DNA of 64,000 nt from Deinococcus aetherius (GCF_025997855.1 NZ_AP026560.1:1576001-1640000); one strand, 5' to 3'. Positions 47,943 through 59,129 are shown, numbered from the stretch's first letter. Translations and numbers: made by a program. The notes: a model not told the origin generated them from the letters alone.

Positions 47943-48456
47943 ATCTAGCTCGACGCGAGCGAAGCCCTCTGGGAAAGGATAAGGCTCTACGAACGCAATT
48001 GCGGTCTTCCTGTAACGCTTGTAGAACGCGGGCATAGAACGGTGAAGATGCCGCAAGTAACTCACCCTCTCAATACCCGTTTTCAGATGCAACAGGAATG
48101 ATAGAGAAGCCGCTACGGCCCCCATCACTATGTCATCCCCTTCTGAGACGGGAACGACGACCTCACATACTTCTCCAAGCTCCTGCCTGAAGTGCGACAA
48201 ACCTAAGGACGCCATAATATGCGCATCTTTCATGGCATGAGCAAAGTCCAACACTTTAACCGTTTTTCCCTCAACTTCAAAGCTAATTTGTGCGTTGGAG
48301 TCCCGCAGGTAACGCTGGTAGTGATCGAGGTAGGCGGCACCGATGGACATGCGCCTGTTATACCGCTCCCACTCGGGACAATTATGCCAACATGCGAGCC
48401 GACTTCAGCACGTACTACGGATAAGGGAAAGTCCGCTTCTTGTAATTCAAGACAAC

Positions 48457-49365
<909 letters not shown>

Positions 49366-49452
49366 GGGGGGCAGGATACGCCGCCCCGCTTTTCTGGACT
49401 CGGTTCAGCTTCCGCCCGGAGGGAAGGCCTGACCCTTAGCCTGGGAGGCGTC

Positions 49453-50340
49453 ATGACCAGAATTGCCGCATTCCTCGGCCTGGGCGCGATGGGCGGGCCT
49501 ATGGCCGCGCACGTCGTCCGGCAGATGCAACGTCAGGGTGGGCGGGCCCTCGTGTGGAACCGCACCCGGGAGAAGGCCGAGCGGCACGCCGCCGAGTTCG
49601 GGGGCGAGGTGGTGGACCTCCCGGGACTTGCCGAGGCCGACGTGATCTTCACCTGCCTGCCCACGAGCGCCGAGGTGGACGAGGTGCTGGACGGGGTGGC
49701 GGACGGGCTGAAGGAGGGCGCGACCTGGGTGGACTGCACGAGCGGGCACCCGGAGGCGGCGCGGCGGCAGGCGGCCCGGCTGGTGGAGCGCGGCGTGGCC
49801 TTTCTCGACGCGCCCGTGAGCGGCGGCACCTCGGGGGCGCAGGCGGGGACGCTGACGGTGATGGTGGGTGGGGACGCGGCGGCGCTGGGGCGGGTGCGGG
49901 ACAGCTTCGCCTTCGCGGGCAAGGTCGTTCATGTGGGAGACGTGGGATCGGGCTTCGCGGTGAAGGCGGTGAACAACGCGCTGCTGGCGGTGACGCTCTG
50001 GGCGACGGGCGAGGGGCTGGCCGCGCTCGCCCGCTCGGGGGTGAATCTGGGGGCCGCGCTGGAGGTCATCAACGCGAGCAGCGGGCGCAGCAACGCCTCC
50101 CAGAACCTGATCCCGGCCCGGGTGCTCACCCGCGAGTTTCCCGCGACCTTCGGGCTGGGGCTGCTCGCCAAGGACGCGGGGATCGCCGCCGACGTGGTGC
50201 GGGAAGCGAGGGCGAGCGCCCCGGTGCTGATGCAGGTCGAGGCCCTGATGCGCGCCGCCGCCACCGTCATCGGCGCGGACGAGGACCACACCGCCGCCCT
50301 GCGGCTGATCGAGCGCATGAACGCCACGGAGATCAAGTGA
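49453..50340 (+). CDS. NAD(P)-dependent beta-hydroxyacid dehydrogenase
   Basis: 295 residues. Rossmann motif [14 protein letters not shown] at the N-terminus, substrate-binding [19 protein letters not shown], and catalytic Lys in [13 protein letters not shown]. This is the 3-hydroxyisobutyrate/tartronate-semialdehyde dehydrogenase family; the substrate could also be a short aldehyde (glyoxylate-reductase-like). The stop overlaps the GTG of the following DegV gene (GTGA). Confidence 0.92.
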   Translation: MTRIAAFLGLGAMGGPMAAHVVRQMQRQGGRALVWNRTREKAERHAAEFGGEVVDLPGLAEADVIFTCLPTSAEVDEVLDGVADGLKEGATWVDCTSGHPEAARRQAARLVERGVAFLDAPVSGGTSGAQAGTLTVMVGGDAAALGRVRDSFAFAGKVVHVGDVGSGFAVKAVNNALLAVTLWATGEGLAALARSGVNLGAALEVINASSGRSNASQNLIPARVLTREFPATFGLGLLAKDAGIAADVVREARASAPVLMQVEALMRAAATVIGADEDHTAALRLIERMNATEIK

Positions 50341-51212
50341 GCCCGCTGTTCGGCGTCGCCACGGACGGCGGGCTGGACGCTTTCGCGGGGCTGAGAAACG
50401 ACGTGCCCGTCGCGCCCTTCAGCGTCAACTTCGGCTCCAAGAGCTACCGCACCCGGGAGATCAGCCGGGAGGACCTGTTCCGCGAACTGCAGACCAATCC
50501 TGTCCATCCCACGAGCAGCCAGCCCACCCCGCAGGACTGGGCGGCGGCGTACCGGGCAGCGGGCGAGCGGGAGGGCGGCACGGTCCTCCCCGTCCTGGCC
50601 CTCACGATCAGCTCGGGGCTCTCGGGCAGCCGCAACGCCGCCGAGCAGGCGCGGGCGGTCGTGCCGGAGACGCCGGTGACCATCCACGACACGCGCACCC
50701 TCAGCGCCGCGCAGGCCTTCCAGGTCCACGCCGCCGCCACCGCGAGCGAGCGCGGGGAGACGCTGGAGACGGCGCTGGACTGGGTGCGGCGGACATACGA
50801 GGAAACCGAGCTGTACTTCACCATCGAGACGCTGGAATACCTGCGGCGGGGCGGGCGAATCGGGCGGGTGCAGGCCACGCTGGGCGGGCTCCTGAACCTC
50901 AAGCCGGTGATCACGGTGGAGCGGGAGACGGGCGCCTACACGAACGTGGGCCGCGCCCGCAGCTACAAGGGGGCCATCGAGGCGGTCGCGGACCAGGTCA
51001 CCCGGCGCCACGGCGAGGGCACTCCTCTCCGTCTCGGCCTGCTCTACGGCAGCGTGCGCGAGGACGCCGACGTGCTGCTGGAGGTGATCGAGCGGCGGCA
51101 TCCCGTGGTGTGGTCGGGCTTCGCGGGCGTGAACCCGGTGCTCAACGTCCACACCGGGCCACGGGCGCTGGGGGTGGCGGCGGCGCCGGGGGCGTGGGTC
51201 TGGGAGCGGTAG
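50337..51212 (+). CDS. DegV-family protein, second paralogue
   Basis: 291 residues from GTG at 50337. DegV features: [54 protein letters not shown] (fatty-acid contact) and [20 protein letters not shown]. It is expected to bind a fatty acid. Translational coupling to a beta-hydroxyacid dehydrogenase is unusual for DegV and may reflect a shared substrate pool. Confidence 0.92.
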   Translation: MSPLFGVATDGGLDAFAGLRNDVPVAPFSVNFGSKSYRTREISREDLFRELQTNPVHPTSSQPTPQDWAAAYRAAGEREGGTVLPVLALTISSGLSGSRNAAEQARAVVPETPVTIHDTRTLSAAQAFQVHAAATASERGETLETALDWVRRTYEETELYFTIETLEYLRRGGRIGRVQATLGGLLNLKPVITVERETGAYTNVGRARSYKGAIEAVADQVTRRHGEGTPLRLGLLYGSVREDADVLLEVIERRHPVVWSGFAGVNPVLNVHTGPRALGVAAAPGAWVWER

Positions 51213-51303
51213 CTGGACAGGTGCGCCGCCTATGTACAGCGCCCACACGCGGGGGCCCTACCGGTCCAGTCGGGGTCGCCCTCGGGGAAAGCTGACAGCA
51301 CGC

Positions 51304-51320
51304 GTTCACGGTCCGTGAAC
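51304..51320. repeat. 17-bp perfect palindrome in convergent intergenic region
   Basis: GTTCACGG, T, CCGTGAAC, followed 4 bp on by another GTTCAC. It lies between the ends of the DegV and TetR genes, so it is more likely a termination hairpin than an operator. Confidence 0.45.
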
Positions 51321-51354
51321 CCGGGTTCACACGCCGCGTGAGAATGGCACGCCT

Positions 51355-51930
51355 CTACCGCACCTCCTCGCTGGCGACGACCGCCTGAAGTTCGCCCAGC
51401 GACTCGCGGACAAGGGGCGACCAGTCCTGGGGACGGGTCTGGTTGATCCACCGTTCGAACGCGACCCTGAACACCACGATCCCGGCCTCGGCGGCCAGAC
51501 CTGCCGTGGGGGCCGCGACCCCGCGCCGGTGCAGGGCGTCCCGGATGGCCGAGGCGAGGGCGGCCAGTTTGCTCAGCTCGCGGGCTTGCAGCTCCGCATT
51601 CGCGTCGATCACCGACTGGCGCCGCCGGGAGCGTTCGACGTTCTCCTGGAAGATGGCCCCGGCCGCCTGGAGTCCGGCCGCCACCGCTTCCATCGGCGCT
51701 GCGGACGGCGGCGCGCCGACGACGGCGTTCACGACCCGTTCGTGCCACGCGCCGGCGTCTCCGAACAGCACCTCCCGCTTGTCGGCGAAGTGCCGGAAAA
51801 ACGTCCGCTCCGTGAGGCCGGCCCGTTCGGCGATCTCCGCCACCGTGGTCTGCTCGAACCCCCGCTCGATGTACAGCTCCAACGCCGCCTGCTCCAGTCG
51901 GCCGCGCGTATTCGGCTCCCACCGACCCAT
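51355..51930 (-). CDS. TetR-family transcriptional regulator
   Basis: 191 residues. The TetR DNA-binding domain spans residues 9-55: LEQAALELYIERGFEQTTVA, AERAGLTERTFFRHFADKRE. The ligand domain is generic. It diverges from an epimerase gene and is expected to repress both; two similar 15-bp dyads lie between them. Confidence 0.92.
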   Translation of the reverse strand: MGRWEPNTRGRLEQAALELYIERGFEQTTVAEIAERAGLTERTFFRHFADKREVLFGDAGAWHERVVNAVVGAPPSAAPMEAVAAGLQAAGAIFQENVERSRRRQSVIDANAELQARELSKLAALASAIRDALHRRGVAAPTAGLAAEAGIVVFRVAFERWINQTRPQDWSPLVRESLGELQAVVASEEVR

Positions 51931-51946
51931 CCATTGATTCTACCTG

Positions 51947-51995
51947 ATGACAGTGGCTGACATATCGTGTACACTCGCTCTGTCAGTGACTGACA
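51947..51995 (+). promoter_or_regulatory. Promoter of the epimerase gene with two TetR-type operators
   Basis: ATGACA (51947-51952), a 17-bp spacer and TACACT (51970-51975). Operator 1, TGACAGTGGCTGACA (51948-51962), overlaps the -35 box. Operator 2, TGTCAGTGACTGACA (51981-51995), is a perfect 7+1+7 palindrome at the transcription start. The two agree in 13 of 15 bases and are 33 bp apart. Confidence 0.7.
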
Positions 51996-52058
51996 TCGGG
52001 CGTCCCGCCGCAAACGGTGCGTGTGGGGCGGGGTGACCGATTCACTGGAGGGGTAGCT

Positions 52059-52955
52059 ATGAGGGTATTCGTTACGGGCGCGTCGGGGTTTATCGGTTCT
52101 GCCGTCGTTTCCGAGCTGATCGGCTCGGGTCATGGGGTGGTCGGGCTGGCCCGCTCGGACGCGTCTGCGGCGGCCCTCGCCGCCACCGGAGCGGAGGTGC
52201 AACGCGGCGACCTCGACGACCCGGACAGCCTCCAGGCCGGGATGGCCGGGGCCGACGGCGTGATTCACCTCGCCTACAACCACGACTTCTCGCAACCCGT
52301 GGCCGCAGCACAGACCGACCGGCGGGCCATCGAGACCCTCGGTGCCGCCCTGGAGGGCTCGGACCGGCCTCTGGTCATCGCCTCCGGGCTGTCCGGGTTC
52401 GCCCTGGGACGGGTCATCACCGAACGGGACGCGCCCGACCCGGTGGCCTACCCCCGGGTCGCCTCCGCCCAGGCCGCCCTCTCCCTCGCCCCCCGGGGCG
52501 TGCGCTCGTCCGTGATCCGGCTCGCGCCGACCGTCCACGGTGAGGGAGACCGGGCCTTCATCCCCACCCTGATCGGCGTGGCCCGCCGGAAGGGCGTCTC
52601 CGGCTATATCGGCGACGGGGAGAACCGCTGGCCTGCGGTGCACCGCCTCGACGCCGCGCGCCTCTTCCGCCTCGCGGTGGAGGGGGCGCCTGCGGGCTCG
52701 GTCCTGCACGGGGTCGCCGACGAGGGGGTGCCAGTCCGCGAGATCGCCTCCGTCATCGGGCGGCACCTGGGGTTGCCGGTGGTCTCCATTCCCGCCGAAC
52801 AGGCCGCCGAGCACTTCGGCTGGCTGGCCCGCTTCCTCGCCGCCGACACCCCGGCCTCCAGCACGCTGACCCGTGAGTTGCTGGGCTGGCAGCCGACCCA
52901 TCCGGGGCTCCTGGACGATCTCGAACAGGGCCACTCCTTTCTCCACCCCTCCTGA
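52059..52955 (+). CDS. Extended SDR / NAD-dependent epimerase-like protein
   Basis: 298 residues. N-terminal NAD(P) motif [17 protein letters not shown], then [11 protein letters not shown] and [14 protein letters not shown]. The YxxxK motif is not clear: [11 protein letters not shown] stands at its place, so catalytic activity may differ from typical epimerases. ATG at 52059 follows GGAGG. It is controlled by the divergent TetR gene. Substrate unknown. Confidence 0.85.
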   Translation: MRVFVTGASGFIGSAVVSELIGSGHGVVGLARSDASAAALAATGAEVQRGDLDDPDSLQAGMAGADGVIHLAYNHDFSQPVAAAQTDRRAIETLGAALEGSDRPLVIASGLSGFALGRVITERDAPDPVAYPRVASAQAALSLAPRGVRSSVIRLAPTVHGEGDRAFIPTLIGVARRKGVSGYIGDGENRWPAVHRLDAARLFRLAVEGAPAGSVLHGVADEGVPVREIASVIGRHLGLPVVSIPAEQAAEHFGWLARFLAADTPASSTLTRELLGWQPTHPGLLDDLEQGHSFLHPS

Positions 52956-53064
52956 ACGTCAGGGGTAAAGAGGCGGTGTTCCGCCCTTCGGCGGGTGGCG
53001 GGTGGGGTGCAGGTCACGCACCGGGTCCACGCCCACCGCTCCCGGGCGGACGGGGCCCGGGTGG

Positions 53065-54525
53065 TCAAGAGGTGAAGGGCAGCCGACCCGGTGTCCCCGC
53101 CTCCCCGCGCAGCCAGGCGACCAGCGCGGCGCGGGCCTCCGGACGAAAGCCGTAGGTCAACGCGGCGGGGGCGGGCACGTCGAGGACGGCGTAGGGGTTG
53201 TAGAGGGCGAGGTGGAGGTCGGGCCGGGCGCGGGTCAGGGCGGGCTGACGGTGACGGGCCGCCGTGGCGAGGATCACGGGGAGGCCGAGAGCACGAATCG
53301 CCGCCCAGTCGAGTTCGGCGGGGTCGTCGTAGGCGAGGAGGTCCACGTCGTACACGGCCCCGAGGTCGTGGGCGAGGGTGTGGGCGTCCACGCTCGCCTC
53401 GCTGACGTTCTCGCGCGTCACCTTGCGCTGGGCGACGAGGCGGACGCGGGCGCCGGGCGGGGGGGCGACGGGGGTGTGGTACACGCTCAGGCCGCGCGCC
53501 CAGGCCTGGGCGAAGAGGGGCGCGTCCGTCTGGAGGTCGAGGGCCGGGTCCGCCCCGGCGGGGTGGGCGGCTGCGAGCGAGCGCAGCCGCTCCAGGCCGG
53601 CCTCCACCTCTCCCCGGTCCAGAGTGCCCGTCAGCGCGTCCCCGATGGCCGCCAGAGTCGCCTCCTGCGCCTCGCGGCGGCCCAGGGCCATCACGAGGTC
53701 GGCCCCGGCCCGGAGGGCCATGACCGCCGCCTCCCCGCGCCCGTAGTTCGCGTCGATGGCCTGCATCCCCATGCTGTCGGTAACGGTGACGCCCGGGTAG
53801 CCCCACTCGCGCCTGAGCAGGTCGGTGAGGACGGCGCGGGAGAGGGTGGCGGGAGAGTCGGGGTCGAGCGCGTCGTAGACGATGTGGGCGGTCATGACGG
53901 CGGGGGCGCTCGTCAGGCAGGCGCGGAAGGGGACGAACTCGACGGCGTCCAGCTCGGCGCGGGTCTTGCTGACCCGGGGCAGCGCGAGGTGGCTGTCGAG
54001 GTGGGTGTCGCCGTGGCCGGGGAAGTGCTTGACGCAGCCCGCGACCCGCTCACGCGCATGGCCTCGCAGCGCCGCCGCCCCATGCCGGGCGACGAGCAGG
54101 GGGTCTGCGCCGTACGCCCGCTCGCCGATCACGGGGTTGGCCGGGTCCACGTTCACGTCGAGGACGGGGGCGAAGTTCCAGTTCACACCCACCGAGCGCA
54201 GTTGACGGGCGAGGGCGGCGCTTACGTCCTCGGTGAGCTGCGCGTCGTCCGCCGCGCCGAGGCTCATCGCGGAGGGGGCGAAGGGCCAGAAGGTCGGGCG
54301 CAGGATGGCGCCCCCCTCGTGGTCGAGGGCGATCAGAGCGTCCTCGCCGAGCAGGTCGCGCAGGTCGGCGCAGAGTCGCCGCAATTGCCCCGGGTCCTGA
54401 ACGTTCTTGCCGAAGAGGCACACGCTGCGGATGTCGTGCCGCCGCAGGTGGGCCGCCGTGTCCGCGTCGAGGGTGGGGCCGGGGATGTCCACCATCACCA
54501 GCGAGCCGGGTTGGAGAGAGGTCAC
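53065..54525 (-). CDS. nagZ: Beta-N-acetylhexosaminidase, GH3 (NagZ-like)
   Basis: 486 residues from GTG at 54525. The GH3 barrel shows the NagZ signature [14 protein letters not shown], the [10 protein letters not shown] segment and the nucleophile region [12 protein letters not shown]. About 150 further residues form a second domain ([19 protein letters not shown]), longer than the minimal NagZ. No signal peptide is seen, so it acts in the cytoplasm on GlcNAc-anhydroMurNAc or related sugars. It diverges from nanE. Confidence 0.9.
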   Translation of the reverse strand: MTSLQPGSLVMVDIPGPTLDADTAAHLRRHDIRSVCLFGKNVQDPGQLRRLCADLRDLLGEDALIALDHEGGAILRPTFWPFAPSAMSLGAADDAQLTEDVSAALARQLRSVGVNWNFAPVLDVNVDPANPVIGERAYGADPLLVARHGAAALRGHARERVAGCVKHFPGHGDTHLDSHLALPRVSKTRAELDAVEFVPFRACLTSAPAVMTAHIVYDALDPDSPATLSRAVLTDLLRREWGYPGVTVTDSMGMQAIDANYGRGEAAVMALRAGADLVMALGRREAQEATLAAIGDALTGTLDRGEVEAGLERLRSLAAAHPAGADPALDLQTDAPLFAQAWARGLSVYHTPVAPPPGARVRLVAQRKVTRENVSEASVDAHTLAHDLGAVYDVDLLAYDDPAELDWAAIRALGLPVILATAARHRQPALTRARPDLHLALYNPYAVLDVPAPAALTYGFRPEARAALVAWLRGEAGTPGRLPFTS

Positions 54526-54560
54526 GCGCCACAGCCTAAGCGAGGGCGGGGCCGGGTGCG

Positions 54561-54566
54561 TATCCT
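54561..54566 (+). promoter_or_regulatory. -10 box of nanE
   Basis: TATCCT, 7 nt before the ATG at 54574, with no ribosome site between. The transcript is probably leaderless. Confidence 0.45.
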
Positions 54567-54573
54567 GACGCCC

Positions 54574-55275
54574 ATGCATCCCATCCTGGCAGCCCCTCTT
54601 CTGAAGACACTGCGGGGCCAACTCATCGTGAGCGTGCAGGCAGACGAGGGGAGCCCGCTGCGGGAGGTCAGCATCATCGTGGCGCTGAGCCGGGCGGCCC
54701 TGGCGGGCGGCGCCTCGGGCCTGCGGCTGCGCGGCGGCGAGGACATCCGGGGGGTGCGGGCTCGGCTGGAGGCGGAGGGCCGGAACGTCCCCATCATCGG
54801 CCTGACGAAGAACAGCCACCCGAACACGGAGGTTTACATCACCGCCACGCCGGACGAGGTGCGCGAGGTGGCCCAGGCGGGCGCGGACGTGGTGGCCTTC
54901 GACGGGACGGACCTGCCCAGGCCCTTCACGGTGGCCGAACTCGTCCGGGCGACGCACGCGGCGGGGGCGATGGCAATGGCGGACATCAGCACGCTGGAGG
55001 AAGCGCAGGCGGCCTACACGGCGGGCGCGGACATCGTGGGCACGACGATGAGCGGGTACACGCCGCACAGCCCGAAGCAGGCTGGCCCCGACTTCGCCCT
55101 GATGGACGCCCTGCGGGCCGAGGGGCTGCCCTTCATCGCCGAGGGCCGGTTGAACACACCCGAGCTGGCGGCGGAGGCGCTGCGGCGCGGGGCGCACGCG
55201 GCCGTGGTGGGGAGCGCGATCACCCGCCCGGATCACGTGACGCGCTGGTTCGCCGAGGCGGTGCGGGGGGCGTGA
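54574..55275 (+). CDS. nanE: N-acetylmannosamine-6-phosphate 2-epimerase
   Basis: 233 residues, the usual size. TIM-barrel NanE features: [64 protein letters not shown] and [11 protein letters not shown]. It converts ManNAc-6-P to GlcNAc-6-P. Next to nagZ it points to salvage of amino sugars from the cell wall or from food. Its 3' end overlaps the convergent membrane protein gene by 56 bp. Confidence 0.95.
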   Translation: MHPILAAPLLKTLRGQLIVSVQADEGSPLREVSIIVALSRAALAGGASGLRLRGGEDIRGVRARLEAEGRNVPIIGLTKNSHPNTEVYITATPDEVREVAQAGADVVAFDGTDLPRPFTVAELVRATHAAGAMAMADISTLEEAQAAYTAGADIVGTTMSGYTPHSPKQAGPDFALMDALRAEGLPFIAEGRLNTPELAAEALRRGAHAAVVGSAITRPDHVTRWFAEAVRGA

Positions 55276-55669
55276 GGGTTCCCGCGAGCAGGTTGGGAGG
55301 CAGCCCCACCCCCAGGACGCGCAGCACGGGCAGGCCCGGTTCGTACAGCAGGACCGTGGTCGGCACGAGGGCGGCGACGTACAGCGAGTCGACGAGCGCC
55401 ATGGGGATGAGCGCGGCGAGCCGCAGGTATAACAGGGCCTCCTGCCCGGGGCGCCACAGGAACCACAGCCCCAGCGCTCCCAGGGCGGCAAAGGCGACGA
55501 ACCCCATGACGAGGTGAGACCGGGCGTGCGGCGGCCACTGTGGGTCGAACGGGTGGGGGTTGAACGGGTGGGTAGCGTTGCCGTCGATCAGAACATCGCC
55601 GAAGAAGACGAGGATGGGGGTCAGGACGAGGCGGCCGGGGTTCAGGGTGGGAAGGGCGTCACCCTTCAC
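55220..55669 (-). CDS. Small membrane protein of unknown function
   Basis: 149 residues from GTG at 55669, with four hydrophobic segments ([72 protein letters not shown]). It overlaps nanE by 56 bp at its end and the upstream TspO-related gene by 11 bp at its start, a compact arrangement. I do not recognise the family. The coding call rests on the hydrophobic pattern and coupling. Confidence 0.65.
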   Translation of the reverse strand: MKGDALPTLNPGRLVLTPILVFFGDVLIDGNATHPFNPHPFDPQWPPHARSHLVMGFVAFAALGALGLWFLWRPGQEALLYLRLAALIPMALVDSLYVAALVPTTVLLYEPGLPVLRVLGVGLPPNLLAGTLTPPAPPRRTSASRDPGG

Positions 55670-56633
55670 GGTCGAGGCCGGGAGCCAGGCGCCTCGCCAC
55701 CGGAGGCAGCAGCGAGGCCAGCACCACCCCGGCGAGCAGCCACGCGGTGAGGGCCACGCTCTGCGGCTGTCCCGGCTTGATCGCCACGCCGGAAAAGGCC
55801 CACACGAACACGGCCCCGTACACCGGGTCGCGCCACGCGAAGCGCCCCAGCAGGCCGATGCCCGCGCACGCGAGCAGCATGATGACCGCCCAGGCGGGCG
55901 CGCTCAGCCCCAGGCCGCTGAAGCCCACGAACTCCAGTGCCCCGGCGATGGTGATGACGCTCGCCACGGTGAGCCACCCGGCGTAGAGGCTGGCGGAGAC
56001 GCGCAGCACGCGCTCCAGCCCCGCGACCCGCACCCGGGGAATCTCCAGCGCGTGGTACAGCCACAGAGCGGTGAGAAACTGCCCCAGGAGGACAGCGACC
56101 GACAAGAGGCGCTCCTCGCGCTGGGTGACGACGAACCAGACGAAGTTGAAGACCATGTTGACGATCAGGGGCACTCGGGCCCGGGTGTAACGGGGGTTGT
56201 CCCGGCCCGCCCCGAAGGCCTGCGCGGCGGCCAGGCCCAGCAGCCCCGAGTAGATCGGGCCCCAGATGCTGAACGCACCGTTCACCGGCAGGATCAGGAT
56301 GCCCGTGTTCTGGCGGTCCGACAATTCCTCGATACTCGGCCCGAACCAGCCCCGCGCGCTGCTCAGGACTCCCAGAACAATGCTGAGAAAGGGCACGGCG
56401 AGGGCGGCGGCGCGCAGGAGTCTCCCCGGTCCCTGGCCCGGCGCGGAGACCACGGGCTCCGGCACCCCGCTCGCCACCTCGCTTCCCAGCGGGCCCGCGA
56501 GGTGACTCACGGCCCGGCCCACTGCGGTGACCGCCCCTCTCAGCGTGCGGAGCAGGGTCCCTCCCAGGTTGCGGCCAGCGGCCAGCATCGCGTGGGGCAG
56601 GGTCAGGGAACGCCAACGGTTCACGAGGGTCAT
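55659..56633 (-). CDS. TspO/MBR-related (tryptophan-rich sensory protein-like) membrane protein
   Basis: 324 residues from ATG at 56633, close behind AAGGAGG. About the first 70 residues are an amphipathic extension; the rest has ten or so hydrophobic segments with the family pattern FSIWGPIYSGLLGLAAAQAF, NMVFNFVWFV, LYAGWLTVASVI and YGAVFVWAFSGVAIK. Relatives are membrane proteins linked to tetrapyrrole or stress sensing; function here is unknown. It diverges from a TetR gene across a 24-bp palindrome, which is probably its operator. Confidence 0.78.
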   Translation of the reverse strand: MTLVNRWRSLTLPHAMLAAGRNLGGTLLRTLRGAVTAVGRAVSHLAGPLGSEVASGVPEPVVSAPGQGPGRLLRAAALAVPFLSIVLGVLSSARGWFGPSIEELSDRQNTGILILPVNGAFSIWGPIYSGLLGLAAAQAFGAGRDNPRYTRARVPLIVNMVFNFVWFVVTQREERLLSVAVLLGQFLTALWLYHALEIPRVRVAGLERVLRVSASLYAGWLTVASVITIAGALEFVGFSGLGLSAPAWAVIMLLACAGIGLLGRFAWRDPVYGAVFVWAFSGVAIKPGQPQSVALTAWLLAGVVLASLLPPVARRLAPGLDREG

Positions 56634-56673
56634 ACCGTCCTCCTTGAGGGTGAGTGGGGCCCGGTGCCCCATA

Positions 56674-56697
56674 AATCAATCGACCGGTCGATTGATT
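56674..56697. promoter_or_regulatory. 24-bp perfect palindrome, TetR operator
   Basis: AATCAATCGACC followed by its exact reverse complement. It lies between the divergent TspO-related gene and the TetR gene, 40 bp from each start. TACACT at 56706-56711 is a candidate -10 box for the TetR gene beside it. Confidence 0.8.
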
Positions 56698-56735
56698 GAT
56701 CTACGGTACACTGTGGATGGGAAGGAGGGCAAGCG

Positions 56736-57356
56736 GTGGATTCGGGAGGGCGCGCAAAAAATCCGGTGGGCCGCCCCCGGCGTTCGGGCACGGAGGGCGG
56801 GGGCGACACCCGGGCGCAGATCCTCGACCGGGCCGAGGCGCTGCTGACGGCGCGGGGCTACGCGGGCATGTCGATGGACGACGTGGCGCGGGCGGCGGGC
56901 CTCACGAAGGGCACGCTCTACCACCACTTTCCCGAGGGGAAAGACGCCCTGATCCTGGCGGTCGGGCACCGCAGCCTGGAGCGGCACGGGGACGCGCTCT
57001 CGTCGGCGATCCTGGCGGCGCGGGGAGCGCGGGCCCAGCTGGAGGCGGTGGCCCGCTGGGGGCTGGAAAGCAGCGGCAGCCCGGCGCGGGTCCTGCGCGA
57101 CAGCGGCCGTTTTCTGCCTCGGGCTCACGCCGAGGACATGGCGCGGGCCTTTCAGACCCGGGTGTACGGGCAGGTGCTGGGCGTGCTGGAGGGCGGCGCC
57201 CGGCGAGGCGAGTTGCCCCCCCACGACCCCGAGTTCGCGGCCTGGGCCCTGCTGGGGCTCGTGGCAGAGTTCGCCGAGTTGCAGGAGCTTTTGCCCCGGC
57301 CTCGCCTCGCCGAGCAGATCGTGGGCCTGGTGCTGGGCGGAATCGGGGGTGAGTAG
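56736..57356 (+). CDS. TetR-family transcriptional regulator
   Basis: 206 residues from GTG at 56736. DNA-binding domain near residues 25-72: RAQILDRAEALLTARGYAGM, ARAAGLTKGTLYHHFPEGKD. The C-terminal part fits a ligand domain of the AcrR/QacR kind. It likely represses itself and the TspO-related gene through the 24-bp palindrome. Confidence 0.92.
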   Translation: MDSGGRAKNPVGRPRRSGTEGGGDTRAQILDRAEALLTARGYAGMSMDDVARAAGLTKGTLYHHFPEGKDALILAVGHRSLERHGDALSSAILAARGARAQLEAVARWGLESSGSPARVLRDSGRFLPRAHAEDMARAFQTRVYGQVLGVLEGGARRGELPPHDPEFAAWALLGLVAEFAELQELLPRPRLAEQIVGLVLGGIGGE

Positions 57357-57369
57357 GCCTTTCGCCGCG

Positions 57370-57771
57370 CTACAGGCTGGAATCGTCACGCCAGATCAAC
57401 CACGGGGCACGCTCGCCACGCCGGTAGAAATGGAGGAAGGCGTCTACCCCTTCATGAAGCGGGACCACCCACGACGAGGGAAACCCGTCCACCTGCCCGT
57501 TGCTCAGGACAAACCCGGAAACCGTCTCTTCCAGGTCCTCAGCCTCAGTCGCCCGCGTCGTCCAGCCCGGGTGGTCCCCGTCCACGTCGGGAAGATGCAT
57601 CAGGCACGCCTCTCGCCCGTTGCCGAGCAGGAGCAGAGGGCCGTTCTCCGGGTCACCCAACCAGACTTAGGCGGAGCGGCCCTCGCACATGGGCGTCAGA
57701 TGCCCGCGCAACTCCTCCTCGTCATGGATCGACAACTCCAACCCGGCGAGGCTGAGCAGGCTTGTTCGCAC
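57370..57771 (-). pseudogene. Imm1-like immunity protein gene with in-frame stop
   Basis: From GTG at 57771 the frame reads VRTSLLSLAGLELSIHDEEE to CEGRSA, then TAA at 57669-57667, and continues in the same frame as VWLGDPENGPLLLLGNGREA to the TAG at 57370. The continuation has the Imm1 pattern: a central FVLSNGQVDGFPSSWVVP and a final AFLHFYRRGERAPWLIW. A tyrosine codon turned into TAA explains the break. Imm1 proteins neutralise nuclease or deaminase toxins of polymorphic toxin systems. No toxin is nearby. Confidence 0.72.
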
Positions 57772-57899
57772 CCCGTCACCGTAGCAGGGCATCCCATCCC
57801 CCGCCCCACATGAGACCCCGCCCCTTTCCTCTCAGACGCGTTCAGGAACCTCACGCTACAGTCTGGGGCACGCCCTCAACCTGCTCTCAAGGAGTGCCC

Positions 57900-59129
57900 A
57901 TGAAGAAGTTCCTCGTGACCGCCGCCCTCTTCGCCCTCGGCAGCGCCAGCGCGCAGAAGACGCAGATGGAGTTCTGGACGATTGCGCTCGCGCCCCTCTT
58001 CAACGACGAGATGAACCGCCTCGTCGCCCAGTTCGAGAAGGAAAACCCGAATGTGGACCTGAAGTGGGTGGACGTGCCCGCCTCGGCCATCGAGCAAAAG
58101 CTCCTCGCCGCCATCGCCTCGGGCCGCCCGCCCGCCGCCGTGAACCTGTCCTCGGACATGGTGGTGAAGATGGTGGACCAGGGCGCGCTGGAGCCGCTGA
58201 CCCTGACGGACGCCCAGAAGAAGCTGTACTTCCCCAGCCCGCTGAACACTTTCACGTACGACGGCAAGGTGATGGGCCTGCCGTGGTACTGGGCGCCGAA
58301 GGTCGTGGCGTACAACGTGGACATCTTCCGCAAGGCGGGCCTGGACCCCAACAACCCGCCCCGCACCATCCAGACCCTGATCGCCGCCGCGCGTCAGATC
58401 AAGGACAAGACGGGCATGTACGGCTTCGTGCCCAACATCAACAACCTCAACCTGCTGTACCTCTTCCAGGAGGCGGGGCTGCCGGTCTTCGACAAGTCGG
58501 GCGGCAAGGCGGTGTTCAACTCGCCGCAGCACGTCCAGCTTCTCCAGACGTACGTGGACCTGTACAAGAAGGGCTACATCCCCGAGGACACCATGCGCCG
58601 GGGCTTCACTGCGGCGACTGAGCTGTATTCGAGCGGCAAGCTGGGCATGCTGATCACCGGGCCGCAGTTCATCCTGCGCGTGGCGAACGACAACAAGAAC
58701 GTCTACGACGTGACGAAGGTCGCGCCCTACCCCATCAACATTGCCGGGAACGTCATCCACACGCCGCTGATGGGCTTTTCCGTGCCCAAGGGCGCGCGTG
58801 ACAAGGCGCTGGCGCAGAAACTCGCCCTCTTCCTGACGAACGACGTGAACCAGCTCCAGTTCTCCAAGGTCACGAAGACGACCTTCCCGAGCACCGTGAA
58901 GGCGAGCACGGACCGCTTCTTCAAGCAGGGCGGCGCGGGCGCCATCGACCAGGGCAAGCTCGTCGCCAGCACCGAGCTGAAAAAGGCCAAGGACCTGACG
59001 CTCGTGTACCCCGACGCCAGCAAGCTCAACAAGGTCTTCAAGGACAACGTGGAAGCCGCCATGACCGGCCAGAAGGGCGCCAAGCAGGCCCTCGACGACA
59101 TCGTGAAGGCGTGGAACGCGAGCCTGTAA
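57900..59129 (+). CDS. Sugar ABC transporter substrate-binding protein
   Basis: 409 residues from ATG at 57900, 6 nt behind AAGGAG. The signal peptide FLVTAALFALGSASA is followed by a group 1 solute-binding fold: MEFWTIALAPLFNDEMNRLV, VNLSSDMVVKMVDQGALEPL, GLPWYWAPKVVAYNVDIF, GKLGMLITGPQFI. It captures a sugar outside the inner membrane. No permease genes follow; instead a GH20 hexosaminidase does, so an amino-sugar ligand is likely by context. Confidence 0.9.
   Translation: MKKFLVTAALFALGSASAQKTQMEFWTIALAPLFNDEMNRLVAQFEKENPNVDLKWVDVPASAIEQKLLAAIASGRPPAAVNLSSDMVVKMVDQGALEPLTLTDAQKKLYFPSPLNTFTYDGKVMGLPWYWAPKVVAYNVDIFRKAGLDPNNPPRTIQTLIAAARQIKDKTGMYGFVPNINNLNLLYLFQEAGLPVFDKSGGKAVFNSPQHVQLLQTYVDLYKKGYIPEDTMRRGFTAATELYSSGKLGMLITGPQFILRVANDNKNVYDVTKVAPYPINIAGNVIHTPLMGFSVPKGARDKALAQKLALFLTNDVNQLQFSKVTKTTFPSTVKASTDRFFKQGGAGAIDQGKLVASTELKKAKDLTLVYPDASKLNKVFKDNVEAAMTGQKGAKQALDDIVKAWNASL

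Noticed and set aside
57208..57240. CRISPR-like regular repeats
   Set aside because: Short GC-rich words recur here and elsewhere, but there are no equal-length repeats separated by unique spacers anywhere in the window.
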